Source: an uncultured Veillonellaceae bacterium
GTDB taxonomy: Bacteria > Bacillota > Negativicutes > Selenomonadales > Selenomonadaceae
Assembly: GCA_900316275.1 (NCBI GenBank)
Contig: ONCF01000002.1
Location: 1 to 44,675, forward strand
Reading direction: 5' to 3'
DNA: 44,675 nt
In this document: in pieces, positions 9,503-17,392 of the stretch
Position numbering within the stretch: position 1 is the stretch's first letter
Layout: each line of letters starts with the position of its first letter
Made by a program: the position numbers and the translations under genes
Notes under the pieces: generated by a model
Told to the model about the DNA's origin: nothing
Database searches by the model: none
Seen by the model: only the letters and a program-made list of their open reading frames with translations

Positions 9503-10459
9503 TCAGGACAAATCGTATAGGGCGTTGAACAATTCCAGGGAGGCGTCTTCCTTCGGCTGGATAAAACGCTCCACGGTCTTGCGGAAGGCCGGCTGCAGCT
9601 GCAGGCGCTCGACGTGGCTCAGCAGGGCGTAGGTCTCGTGCAGGTGCAGCTGGTCGCGGCGCACGACGGCCAGCGTCATGAGCGCCAGCTCTGTGAGCTT
9701 GTAGATGCTCACGAACGTCCAGTAGTTGTGTACGATGCCGCCGTCCAGCGAGCAGGGATAGAAGCGCGCAAAGAAGGTATAGACGAGATGATTTTCGAGG
9801 AGCAGCGGCCAGCGCTGGGCGGCCTGGGCAAAGGCGGCGTGGCATTCGGTATAGGTGCGTTCGGTGCGCTTTGCCTCCTGCAGCGCGTCGAGGCTGAAGA
9901 CCTGGCGGATGAGTTCGCGGTAGTCCGTCTCGGCCTGCGCGTCCGTGAGCAGGTGCTGGCTCGCGAGTTTGCCGAGCAAGCCCCAGAGCAGGCCCAGATA
10001 GGCCGCGGGCTCGAACTGGATGGCGCGCATGGCCTCGTCAAAACGTGCGCGGAACGCGGGGGAGTTGTAGCTCTTGATGAGCGCCCCCAGCTGGTGCCCG
10101 CGCTCTGTCGCTACGTAGTCCGCCGCGTCCTCGAGGAACAGGCCCAGGAGGATGAGGCGCTGGTTCAGGCCGTATTCGCGGCGGCGCAGCAGTAGCATGC
10201 AGGAGCGCTGCAAATCGAGCATGAAGCCGCGCTCCGGTGCGAGCTCGGTACCTGTCTGCAGCCACGGCGTCAGCGCGTCGTCACTAACGCGGCGGTAGCG
10301 GAACTGCAGGGGGCGGTCTGGGAAAATAATGCTGCCGGCCGCCTCGGGCGTCGTGAGCAGCAGCGAGCTTTCGTAGATATCGTTGACCGCGTAGGCCAGA
10401 TACTGTGCCGTGGCTGGCGGCGCCTCCTGATAGGCTGGTTCGAGGCAGAGGGTTTCCAT
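9503..10459 (-). CDS. FliB-like protein (flagellin lysine methylase family, C-terminal region only), tentative
   Basis: A 318-residue cytosolic, helix-rich protein. Parts resemble the C-terminal half of FliB, the flagellin lysine N-methylase family: YGLNQRLILLGLFLED near residues 96-111, and ENHLVYTFFARFYPC near 220-234 followed by a hydrophobic helix. FliB proteins normally begin with a cysteine-rich cluster that binds a metal centre. That cluster is absent here, as only a few scattered cysteines occur, so methylase activity is doubtful. The start is supported by AAAGGAG about 10 bases upstream. It is monocistronic and converges with pnp. The assignment rests on pattern memory alone; an uncharacterised family is the alternative. 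Confidence 0.5.
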   Translation of the reverse strand: METLCLEPAYQEAPPATAQYLAYAVNDIYESSLLLTTPEAAGSIIFPDRPLQFRYRRVSDDALTPWLQTGTELAPERGFMLDLQRSCMLLLRRREYGLNQRLILLGLFLEDAADYVATERGHQLGALIKSYNSPAFRARFDEAMRAIQFEPAAYLGLLWGLLGKLASQHLLTDAQAETDYRELIRQVFSLDALQEAKRTERTYTECHAAFAQAAQRWPLLLENHLVYTFFARFYPCSLDGGIVHNYWTFVSIYKLTELALMTLAVVRRDQLHLHETYALLSHVERLQLQPAFRKTVERFIQPKEDASLELFNALYDLS

Positions 10460-10475
10460 AGGCAGGTGCTCCTTT

Positions 10476-10516
10476 TAAGGAAATGCTGATTTAACGATTT
10501 AATCAGTGCTCCCTTA
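10476..10516. repeat. Short palindromic intergenic repeat, copy 1
   Basis: Imperfect inverted repeat: TAAGGAAATGCTGATT (10476-10491) against AATCAGTGCTCCCTTA (10501-10516), with 12 of 16 positions pairing. It shares the GGAAAYGCTGAT core with elements near 18720, 35351 and 44587. Confidence 0.6.
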
Positions 10517-10529
10517 TGTTCTTGCTTTT

Positions 10530-10558
10530 ATTGTAGCAGATGCAGGGGCCTTTGTCTG
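10530..10558 (-). promoter_or_regulatory. Candidate promoter of the FliB-like gene
   Basis: On the minus strand, CAGACA (10558-10553), a 17-bp spacer and TACAAT (10535-10530) preceded by TGC. The rest of the 260-bp gap to the next gene is AT-rich and shows nothing else I can name. Confidence 0.45.
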
Positions 10559-10720
10559 CTTATTAGCAAAAAATGGGAAATACTTTTGCCATTTGCGCAC
10601 GAAAAAAAGGATATTACGCAACTGTGTCGAAATTATAAAAACAGATTAGATTGCGATACGAGACAGGGGCCGCCGCAGAGGTTTGCGCGGCGGCTGGCAG
10701 TGTAAGGGATTTGTGGGGAA

Positions 10721-11680
10721 ATGGAAGCAAAATTAGCGGAGACGATGGTTTTGGGGCATGCCGTGGGCGACGCGTTGGGCGTGCCGGTGGCCTATGGGGA
10801 GCGTCAGCGGCTGCAGCAGCATCCGGTCAAGGATATGTTGGGCTTTGGCGCCTATCCGGTGCCGCAGGGCAGCTGGTCGGACGTGACGAGCCTGCCGCTG
10901 GCCTGCATGAGCAGCATGCTACAGACCGGCTACGCGGACTATGCGCAGATTATGCAGGAGTTCAGCGCCTGTGTGGACCACGGTAAATACACGCCGGACG
11001 GCGAGGCGTTCGAGATTGGACACAGCAGCCGCCACGCCATCAAAAAATTTCAGGAGGGGGTACCGCCACTGGCCTGCGGCGGGCAGGGCACGGCGGATAA
11101 TGGCTGTGCAGCGCTCACCCGCATGGATCCGGCTATCCTTTATCTCTACGCGCGGCACGGCAATGACCTCGAGCCGGAGGATATGCAGGTCATCCGGGAT
11201 ATGGCCAGCCTCACGAATGCGCACGCCATCAGCTGCATCGCCTGCGGCGTCTACGTGCTGCTGGGGGTGGAGCTTTGCCATGGCACGCCGCTGGAGCGGG
11301 CGCTGGAGCTCGCGCTTGCCACGGCCCGCGACTACTATGGTCTGCAGCCGGATCATGGTGTGGACGCGCGCAAGGCGTTTCTCCGCCTGGAAAATATTGC
11401 GGCCCTGCGTCAGCTGCCCGCAGAGGAAATCAGCAGCGACGGCTATGTCGTGCACGTGCTCGAGGCCACGCTCTGGGTGCTGCTCAATACCACGGACTAC
11501 GAGCAGGCGGTCATCCGGACCGTCAGCCTCGGCAACAACACGAACAGTCTGGGCGGCGTGACGGGCAGCCTCGCCGCTATGCTCTACGGCCGTGAGGCCA
11601 TACCGGAGCGTTGGCTGCGCGAACTGCGGGCCCGCGAGCAGCTCACGCAGCTGGCCCAGGCCTTTGAGGAGCGTTTCTGA
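10721..11680 (+). CDS. ADP-ribosylglycohydrolase-family protein with altered metal site (probable pseudoenzyme)
   Basis: Belongs to the ADP-ribosylglycohydrolase (DraG/ARH) fold: HAVGDALGVPVAYGE at 13-27, a WSDVTSLPL segment at 52-60, a NGCAALTRMDPAI segment at 127-139 and the C-terminal helix LGNNTNSLGGVTGSLAAMLYG. Active members remove ADP-ribose using two divalent metals held by a TDDT-like motif and a GDTD(T/A) motif. Here the first reads SDVT (53-56, one Asp lost). The second reads NNTNS (272-276), with the key Asp positions replaced by Asn. Fold and length (319 residues) are otherwise intact, with no stop or frameshift. It is therefore probably catalytically dead or repurposed as a binding protein. 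The ATG follows GTGGGGA closely. Confidence 0.8.
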   Translation: MEAKLAETMVLGHAVGDALGVPVAYGERQRLQQHPVKDMLGFGAYPVPQGSWSDVTSLPLACMSSMLQTGYADYAQIMQEFSACVDHGKYTPDGEAFEIGHSSRHAIKKFQEGVPPLACGGQGTADNGCAALTRMDPAILYLYARHGNDLEPEDMQVIRDMASLTNAHAISCIACGVYVLLGVELCHGTPLERALELALATARDYYGLQPDHGVDARKAFLRLENIAALRQLPAEEISSDGYVVHVLEATLWVLLNTTDYEQAVIRTVSLGNNTNSLGGVTGSLAAMLYGREAIPERWLRELRAREQLTQLAQAFEERF

Positions 11681-11730
11681 GCATGACTGACCTGCGTTAG
11701 CAAATTGTAAAATTTTTTGTCTGCATGTGT

Positions 11731-11758
11731 TTGCAAGCCCTGCCATAAGTGCTATAAT
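11731..11758 (+). promoter_or_regulatory. Promoter of the 122-residue unknown gene
   Basis: TTGCAA (11731-11736), a 16-bp spacer and TATAAT (11753-11758) with TGC directly upstream (extended -10). Confidence 0.75.
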
Positions 11759-11807
11759 CGTGTTACCGAATATGAGCGAAAATCGTATGTGGAAGGGAAG
11801 GTGAATC

Positions 11808-12176
11808 ATGAATCAGCAGATGCAGGACGCGCGCCAGGAGGAATTGGCGCTCTTTAACGATGAAATCACGCAGATGATTGAGGCGACGCTCGCGGAGCTG
11901 GAGGAACGCAGCCGGGCGGCGCACGACTCGTTTACGCTGTCGGCCCTGTGCGCCTGCCGGGCGGCTATGGCGCAGGAGCGGCAGGACGAGCCGGCGCAGA
12001 AGGTGCAGATTATGTTCGACCTGGCCATCATGGAGGATATGCTCCAGATGCCGGACCTCACGCTGGCCTATCCGGAGATGCTGCCGGAGTCGTTTGCCGT
12101 GGAGTTTCGCATGTATCGCCTGCGCACGCGACAGGAACGCACAGAAAAAATCCGTCAGGCTATCCTGGCGATGTAA
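11808..12176 (+). CDS. Small helical protein of unknown function
   Basis: A 122-residue acidic, soluble, predicted all-helical protein that I do not recognise. Its N-terminal half (ARQEELALFNDEITQMIEATLAEL) looks like an amphipathic or coiled-coil helix. No signal peptide, membrane segment or metal motif is visible. The gene is well supported by a strong extended -10 promoter 50 bp upstream, a GGGAAGGTG ribosome site and its own terminator, so it is a true single-gene unit. Confidence 0.75.
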   Translation: MNQQMQDARQEELALFNDEITQMIEATLAELEERSRAAHDSFTLSALCACRAAMAQERQDEPAQKVQIMFDLAIMEDMLQMPDLTLAYPEMLPESFAVEFRMYRLRTRQERTEKIRQAILAM

Positions 12177-12197
12177 TATGATAGAAGTAAAACTGTA

Positions 12198-12230
12198 AAG
12201 GCGGTGCCTCGTGTGGGGCACCGCCTTTTT
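12198..12230 (+). terminator. Terminator after the 122-residue unknown gene
   Basis: AAGGCGGTGCC / GGCACCGCCTT perfect 11-bp stem followed by TTTTT. Confidence 0.93.
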
Positions 12231-12310
12231 GGTGTTTGGGTGGTCTAGGGATTTTTGACGTGATGGCCTTAAATGGCGTATGGACTGGCCTGCGTGCACA
12301 TAGCGTCTGT

Positions 12311-13324
12311 TCAGCCGTGCGGATGGTACATTTTGTTGAGCGGGTTTTCTTTGAACAGGTTGCCCTGCTCGATGTAGCGGTGTACCATCTTTTCTGACTT
12401 GTGGCGCGTCTGGCGCATGATGGAGAGCGCGTCGACATCGTGCTGCGCCGCACTTGTGGCGAAACCGCGCCGCAGGCTGTGCCCGGCAAAGTTCGCGGGG
12501 TCGAGGCCGGCCATGCCCGCATATTTCTTGACGATGAGCGCCACGGCCTTGTCCGTGAGCTCATGGTCGCGCAGCTCCTGATTGCGTTTGAAGCCCCGGA
12601 ACAGCGGTCCCGCGTGCAGGCCACTCGCGCGTAGCCAGGCCTCTACGGCGCGCACGGCGCAGATTTCCGCCTCAGGCGCGTAGGGGATGGCGATGGTCGC
12701 GCCCTTGCCGAGCTGGTCGCCCTTGGACTGCGGCACGAAAATCATGAGTCCCTGCGGCGTCAGCGTGAGGTCCTCGACCTGGATGTGCACGAGCTCCGAG
12801 CGGCGGAATGCCCCCGCAAAACCGAGGAAGATAAGCGCACGGTCGCGCAAGGAGACGATGTCCTCGCCAAAGCAGTCCGCGAGCAGGTAGAGCGTCTCCA
12901 TGAGGATGGGCGACTTGCCGCGCTGGAACGTGCCTTTTTCGCGGCGGATGGCGGCCATGGCCGCGCGCACCATGGTCGCCTTGGCCGGATTGCGCTCGCG
13001 GTCGTAGCCGGCAGCGAGATGGTTCTCCGAGATGGCCGTGATGCGGCGTGCCACCGTGTTGGCCTTCGCGTCGTCCGCGAGGTCGTTGATGTAGTTCACA
13101 ATAGTCTCGGGCGTCGTCGGCAGCGCCTGTTCGTCATGTGCCGCGCACCAGTCCACGAAGTCCGCCCAGTCGCAGCCATAGGCCTTGAGCGTGTTCGCAG
13201 CCTTCGATTTCTGCATGCGCCGCTTGCTCTTATACGAGAGGCGGCTGTTTTCCTCAATCAGCTGGTTATGCCCCAGCAAAAATGCGTTGTCAGCGCCTGA
13301 ATGTGTGTTGCTGTTTGTAGCCAT
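12311..13324 (-). CDS. Tyrosine recombinase/integrase (phage integrase family)
   Basis: Site-specific DNA recombinase of 337 residues. The N-terminal SAM-like core-binding domain spans about 40-135 (TLKAYGCDWADFVDWC). The catalytic domain follows, with the full set of active-site residues: Arg in GAFRRSEL (about 174), Lys in QSKGDQ (201), H-x-x-R in GHSLRRGF (282/285), His in RQTRHKS (308) and the nucleophile Tyr in VHRYIEQ (317). The overall look is like Cre-type or plasmid/phage integrases rather than the XerC/D pair. No phage genes, att-site repeats or excisionase are visible beside it, so it is an orphan: either the residue of a lost element or a host inversion system. The ribosome site is weak. 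Confidence 0.9.
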   Translation of the reverse strand: MATNSNTHSGADNAFLLGHNQLIEENSRLSYKSKRRMQKSKAANTLKAYGCDWADFVDWCAAHDEQALPTTPETIVNYINDLADDAKANTVARRITAISENHLAAGYDRERNPAKATMVRAAMAAIRREKGTFQRGKSPILMETLYLLADCFGEDIVSLRDRALIFLGFAGAFRRSELVHIQVEDLTLTPQGLMIFVPQSKGDQLGKGATIAIPYAPEAEICAVRAVEAWLRASGLHAGPLFRGFKRNQELRDHELTDKAVALIVKKYAGMAGLDPANFAGHSLRRGFATSAAQHDVDALSIMRQTRHKSEKMVHRYIEQGNLFKENPLNKMYHPHG

Positions 13325-13387
13325 AGTTATCAGTTCTTTCTTGCTTGGTCACTACCTCACATTATAATGTAAATCGTCCAGATAAGC

Positions 13388-13415
13388 AAAAGAAAAGCGA
13401 CGCCCGCGCGTCGCT
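13388..13415 (-). terminator. Terminator of the AEC transporter gene
   Basis: On the minus strand AGCGACGC / GCGTCGCT with a 4-base loop (13396-13415) is followed by TTTCTTTT. Confidence 0.85.
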
Positions 13416-13434
13416 ATGGAGTGTATACTCAGTT

Positions 13435-14388
13435 TTAGAACATGCCCACCATTTTCGAGGCAAAAATCCAGGCAAAGATGGTGAAGCAGGAGAGCGCCGA
13501 GGTGAGGATGACGCAGTTGCCGGCGAGCGGGCCGTCGCTGCCCATCTGCTGAGCCATGGCGTAGCTGGCTACGGCGCAGGGCGTCGCGAACACGGCGATA
13601 AGCGAGACGAACTCGATGCCGCGGAAACCGCAGAGCGCGGCGAGCGGCAGCATGATGCCCGGCACGAGCACGAGGCGGCTCACGATGCAGAAAATGAGCT
13701 GTTTTTTCTCCGCCACGAGCGCGTTGACCGTGAACGAGGCACCGAGGATAATCAGCGCGATGGGGGAGGTGGCGGCCGCAATCTGTGCCAGTGGTTTCAC
13801 GACCGGCGCGGGCAGCGTGACGCCGAGCACTTTAAAAATAAAGCCCACGATGAGGCCATCGATCATCGGGTTTGTGAGCACGCCGCGCAGGATGGGCCAG
13901 AGCGCGAACGAGCCGCCGCGGAACGTCTCGAGTACGAAGACCGCGAGCACGTTGTAGACGGGGATGACGACGGAGATGAGCACGGTCGGAATCACGACAT
14001 TCTCGTCGCCGAAGATGTTTGCGACCACAGGGATGCCGAGCAGCACGAAGTTACTGCGCCACACGGCCTGTGACATGGCGCCGCGCCGCTTGTTCGACGG
14101 CTCGATGAGCATGATGATGCCCGTGAAGAGCACGCACATCGCGATGACGCCGAGACCGGCGAACGCGAGCAGCGAGGGGCGGATGGGCACGGTGAAGTCC
14201 GCATGGTAGATGTTGTAGAACATCATGATGGCGAAAAACACGCGGAACACCATGCGGTTCACATGGCTGAGTTCGCTTGGCGTGAGCAGCTGCAGTTTCT
14301 TGATAATGAGGCCGATGGTGATGAGGATGAAAATCGGCACCACGGCACCTACGGCCACGATGAAGTTACTAAAAATTGTCGGATCCAT
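13435..14388 (-). CDS. AEC (auxin efflux carrier) family transporter
   Basis: Inner-membrane secondary transporter of 317 residues with about 10 predicted helices. It shows the family's N-terminal pattern (GAVVPIFILITIGLIIKKL, about 14-32) and C-terminal half (SPIALIILGASF near 217-228, ATPCAVASYAMAQQMG near 272-287). Bacterial AEC proteins commonly move malate or other organic acids; the substrate here cannot be read from sequence. It is monocistronic, with a terminator just downstream, and diverges from the EamA transporter across a 200-bp AT-rich region. Confidence 0.9.
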   Translation of the reverse strand: MDPTIFSNFIVAVGAVVPIFILITIGLIIKKLQLLTPSELSHVNRMVFRVFFAIMMFYNIYHADFTVPIRPSLLAFAGLGVIAMCVLFTGIIMLIEPSNKRRGAMSQAVWRSNFVLLGIPVVANIFGDENVVIPTVLISVVIPVYNVLAVFVLETFRGGSFALWPILRGVLTNPMIDGLIVGFIFKVLGVTLPAPVVKPLAQIAAATSPIALIILGASFTVNALVAEKKQLIFCIVSRLVLVPGIMLPLAALCGFRGIEFVSLIAVFATPCAVASYAMAQQMGSDGPLAGNCVILTSALSCFTIFAWIFASKMVGMF

Positions 14389-14509
14389 ATATAATTCCTT
14401 TCATATAGTAGGTATAGCCACGTTTTATGTTTCTTAGAAGCCAATCCTTGTTTAGCTCTATTATGACACGAATTTCGGTGTATGAAAAGTAGCAATATTT
14501 AAAGCAACA

Positions 14510-14538
14510 TTGATAAAATTTATGGTTATTGCTATAAT
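14510..14538 (+). promoter_or_regulatory. Promoter of the EamA transporter gene
   Basis: TTGATA (14510-14515), a 17-bp spacer and TATAAT (14533-14538) with a TGC extended -10. Confidence 0.8.
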
Positions 14539-14585
14539 CTGAGACATAAATCACAATTGCGTGGCACGGGAAAGGTGTGAATGTT

Positions 14586-15470
14586 ATGCTGACAACGCGG
14601 CAAAAGGGCATCGTCCTGGCCATCACGGGCGGCGCGTTCTGGGGCGGTTCGGGCGTGGCGGGACAGTATCTGCTGCAGAACTGCGGTTTCGGTACGGCCT
14701 GGCTCGTGGCGACGCGCATGGTCACGGCGGGCATCATCCTGCTGCTCATCGACGCCGTGCAGCATCATGGTGACATCTTCTCTGTGTGGCGCGAGGGCCG
14801 CAATGCGCGGGAACTGCTCATCTTTGCCCTGCCGGGCATGCTCGCTGTGCAGTACTCCTATTTTGCCTGCATCCAGTACGGCAACGCGGCGGCGGCCACG
14901 GTGCTGCAGTACCTCATGCCAGCGTTCATGGTGCTGTACACGACCGTGCGTACGCGCCAGCTGCCGAGCGGCGTGCAGGCGGGCTGTGTGGCGCTCGCCA
15001 TCCTTGGCACGTTTCTGCTCGTGACGCATGGCGAGCCGGGCACGCTCGCGCTGCCGGCCATCGCGCTGTTCTGGGGCATTGTTTCTGGCATCACGGGCGC
15101 TGTCTACACCATGTCACCGAAGCGGCTCATTCGCGCCTACCGCGCGACGCTTATCACGGGCTGGGGCATGCTCATCGGCGGCCTCTGCCTCGTGCCCTGG
15201 GGACAGCCCTGGCAGGCGACAGGCACGTGGACGGCCCTCTCGCTGGCCGTGTTCCTTTACATCATCGTTTTCGGCACCGTGCTGGCGTTCTGGTTCTACC
15301 TCGGCAGCACGAAATACATCCCGCCCGCCGAGACCGGCGTGCTGGCCTCCGTGGAGCCGCTGACGGCCATCGTGCTCTCCGTGCTGCTGCTCGGCGCGAG
15401 CTTCGGCCCCGCAGAGATACTCGGCGCCATCTGCATCCTCGCGACCGTGGCCATCCTGGCGCGCAGCTAG
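14586..15470 (+). CDS. EamA/DMT-family transporter
   Basis: Ten-helix drug/metabolite transporter of 294 residues built of two EamA repeats. The N-terminal repeat starts with GIVLAITGGAFWGGSGVAGQ. The second repeat ends in the typical PAETGVLASVEPLTAIVLSV segment before the last helix. It is probably an exporter of amino acids or other small metabolites. I take the ATG at 14586 because GGGAAAGG lies 10 bases upstream; a GTG at 14577 abuts that site too closely. A strong promoter lies 48 bp upstream. Confidence 0.92.
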   Translation: MLTTRQKGIVLAITGGAFWGGSGVAGQYLLQNCGFGTAWLVATRMVTAGIILLLIDAVQHHGDIFSVWREGRNARELLIFALPGMLAVQYSYFACIQYGNAAAATVLQYLMPAFMVLYTTVRTRQLPSGVQAGCVALAILGTFLLVTHGEPGTLALPAIALFWGIVSGITGAVYTMSPKRLIRAYRATLITGWGMLIGGLCLVPWGQPWQATGTWTALSLAVFLYIIVFGTVLAFWFYLGSTKYIPPAETGVLASVEPLTAIVLSVLLLGASFGPAEILGAICILATVAILARS

Positions 15471-15520
15471 CTGGTATGTGCGTGTGCAGGCGCTGTAAAT
15501 AGTAGCATACATAGTAAATT

Positions 15521-15562
15521 GCCCGTCTCACAGGTATCAGGCTTGTCAGGCGGGCCGTTTTT
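15521..15562 (+). terminator. Terminator of the EamA transporter gene
   Basis: GCCCGTCTCACA (15521-15532) pairs at 10 of 12 positions with TGTCAGGCGGGC (15544-15555), followed by CGTTTTTGTT. Confidence 0.7.
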
Positions 15563-15605
15563 GTTGTAAAATACAAAGTTGTGACTGACAAAGGGGGCGG
15601 GACGC

Positions 15606-16310
15606 ATGAAGGATGAGACCATTGCGCAGGTGCAGGCGGAGACACAGGACTGGACGTATCCGCAGGAACTGCCCGCGACGTGCCACGGCTTTGTGCTGGA
15701 CCGCGAGGTGCACATCACAGGTGATATGTATGACCTCTTTACCTATACCTGCGAGGAGCGACACCAGCAGGTCGTGGCCTATTTCCATGAGGAGACGCAC
15801 GAGTACAAACTGCGCGTGAGCTATGGCCTCATCACGTTCTGCCGCATAGAGTACATCACACCGAAACTCGCGGTGTTCGAGGCGCAGCTGCGCAAGGAAC
15901 TGGACCAGACGCTCGCCGACATGGCGACGTTCAATCCCGCGACACTGAGCAGCATTGTGCGCGACAAACAGATTATGGAGTGGGAGGTCGCGACACAGCT
16001 GCCTGCGGAGCTCGAGGGCTTTGAGCTCTATATCCGGCCCACCGAGCCCGTGAAAATCACCAATGGCTCCTATATCATCATCGATTACGTGGATTTCGCG
16101 CTTGCGAGCAGTTTTACGGCCTACTACAACATCTTCCGCGACGAATTCTTTGCCGAGGCGCGCATCTGGCGCATCCCCGACGTGACGTATGATTTTGACG
16201 CGCATACGTTGCAGGAACTGGAGAAGAACCTGCACGAAAAACTGGTGCCGCGCCTGCAGGAAATCCGCGCGCGGGCCGTTGCCGAAAAGGATGAGGTGCA
16301 TTATACATGA
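15606..16310 (+). CDS. Unknown protein translationally coupled to a nucleoid-associated protein
   Basis: A 234-residue soluble acidic protein without signal peptide or membrane segment; I do not recognise the family. It has a mixed alpha/beta appearance, rich in aromatic residues, and ends in a charged helix (LQELEKNLHEKLVPRLQEIR). Its stop codon overlaps the ATG of the downstream NdpA-family gene (ATGA at 16307-16310), so the two are translationally coupled and probably act together. The ribosome site GGGGGCGGGA lies close upstream. A role with nucleoid or DNA structure is only inferred from this coupling. Confidence 0.75.
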   Translation: MKDETIAQVQAETQDWTYPQELPATCHGFVLDREVHITGDMYDLFTYTCEERHQQVVAYFHEETHEYKLRVSYGLITFCRIEYITPKLAVFEAQLRKELDQTLADMATFNPATLSSIVRDKQIMEWEVATQLPAELEGFELYIRPTEPVKITNGSYIIIDYVDFALASSFTAYYNIFRDEFFAEARIWRIPDVTYDFDAHTLQELEKNLHEKLVPRLQEIRARAVAEKDEVHYT

Positions 16311-17314
16311 CCATCGTAATCAACCACGCCGTGCTGCATATCCTGGATTTCAATTCGGGACTCACAGTGTACTCCGACGAGGAGCTCGCGCTCGAGGACA
16401 GCATCCAGACGTTCCTGCTCAAGCATATCGAGAAAAGCTGGGGCAGCCAGAGCGCGAAGCCGGGCCAGTTCTACGAGGACAGCGTGTTCCAGCAGCACTT
16501 GCAGAAATATACGGCGGGGGAGCTCTCCTTTATCGCGTTCTCCAAGGAAATCGGCAAGACGCTGGAGCAGGCGTTCACGCATGCCGAGGAAATGGCCTCG
16601 GCCGACGTTATCGTGGCCGATGTGCGCATCGACGACGTGCCGCAGCTCGTCGTGTTCAAGAGCAACAGCCACATGGGCTACACGCATCAGGTGCAGCAGC
16701 TGGAGGGCGGCGGCTTCCGCAACGAGATTATCAACCACTACGCCATCATGCCGAACCTCACGCAGCGCATGGACGAGTTTGCCTTTATCAATCCGGAGAC
16801 GCAGGCCATCAGCGTGAGCGCGAAAAAATACACCATCGACGGCAACGCCATCTACGTGCTGCCGGAGATCCTGCTCGAGTGCAGCCTCACGCCGTCACCG
16901 CAGGAGGCCGTGAAAAAGCTGCAAAAGACGGCGCAGAAAGTTGCCGAGGCCTACGGGCAGGACGAGGTGGCCGCAGCGACGGCTGCCAAGAGCTACGTAG
17001 CCGAGCGTCTGGAGCAGGAGGACACCATCGACCTGCAGGCGGCGGGCAAGGAGATTTTTCAGGGCAGTCCGGCCATGCAGGCTGACTTCCAGGAGGCCGT
17101 GACGGACGCCGGCTTTACCGCGCCTGTGCAGGTCGACCGCGAGGCCACGCTGAAAAAGGTTTGCAAGCACAAGCTCAAGACCGACACGGGCATCGAGCTC
17201 ACGATTCCCACGGACTATTTCGATAACACGGAATATGTCGAGTTCAACAATAACGAGGACGGTACGCTGTCCATTACGCTCAAGCATATTTCCAATATCA
17301 TAAACCGGGCCTGA
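16307..17314 (+). CDS. Nucleoid-associated protein of the NdpA/YejK family
   Basis: A 335-residue protein matching the 37-kDa nucleoid-associated (NdpA/YejK) family. The N-terminus is VINHAVLHILDFNSG. The middle contains DVPQLVVFKSNSHMGY and HYAIMPNLTQRMDEFAFIN. The C-terminal DNA-associated domain ends in a GIELTIPTDYFDNTEYVEF segment. Homologues bind the nucleoid or are found beside phage-defence genes; the biochemical role is unclear. It starts inside the stop codon of the preceding unknown gene. No restriction or defence gene sits next to it. Confidence 0.85.
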   Translation: MTIVINHAVLHILDFNSGLTVYSDEELALEDSIQTFLLKHIEKSWGSQSAKPGQFYEDSVFQQHLQKYTAGELSFIAFSKEIGKTLEQAFTHAEEMASADVIVADVRIDDVPQLVVFKSNSHMGYTHQVQQLEGGGFRNEIINHYAIMPNLTQRMDEFAFINPETQAISVSAKKYTIDGNAIYVLPEILLECSLTPSPQEAVKKLQKTAQKVAEAYGQDEVAAATAAKSYVAERLEQEDTIDLQAAGKEIFQGSPAMQADFQEAVTDAGFTAPVQVDREATLKKVCKHKLKTDTGIELTIPTDYFDNTEYVEFNNNEDGTLSITLKHISNIINRA

Positions 17315-17328
17315 GACAGCGCCCGGCA

Positions 17329-17358
17329 GGGGGCCAGCTGCCCAGGTGGGCGGTCCCC
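17329..17358. other. Stable GC-rich hairpin between ndpA-like gene and PLP lyase
   Basis: GGGGGCC (17329-17335) pairs with GGTCCCC (17352-17358), with an inner GCCC/GGGC stem and an AGGT loop. There is no T run on either side. It could stabilise the upstream mRNA 3' end or be a weak terminator. Confidence 0.45.
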
Positions 17359-17392
17359 GATAGCACATATATTTTGAGAGGAGTTCCTGATT

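Noticed and set aside
13345-14073. 242-codon ORF opposite the AEC transporter
   Set aside because: Charged low-complexity shadow (E/D/R/H repeats) typical of the antisense of a membrane protein.
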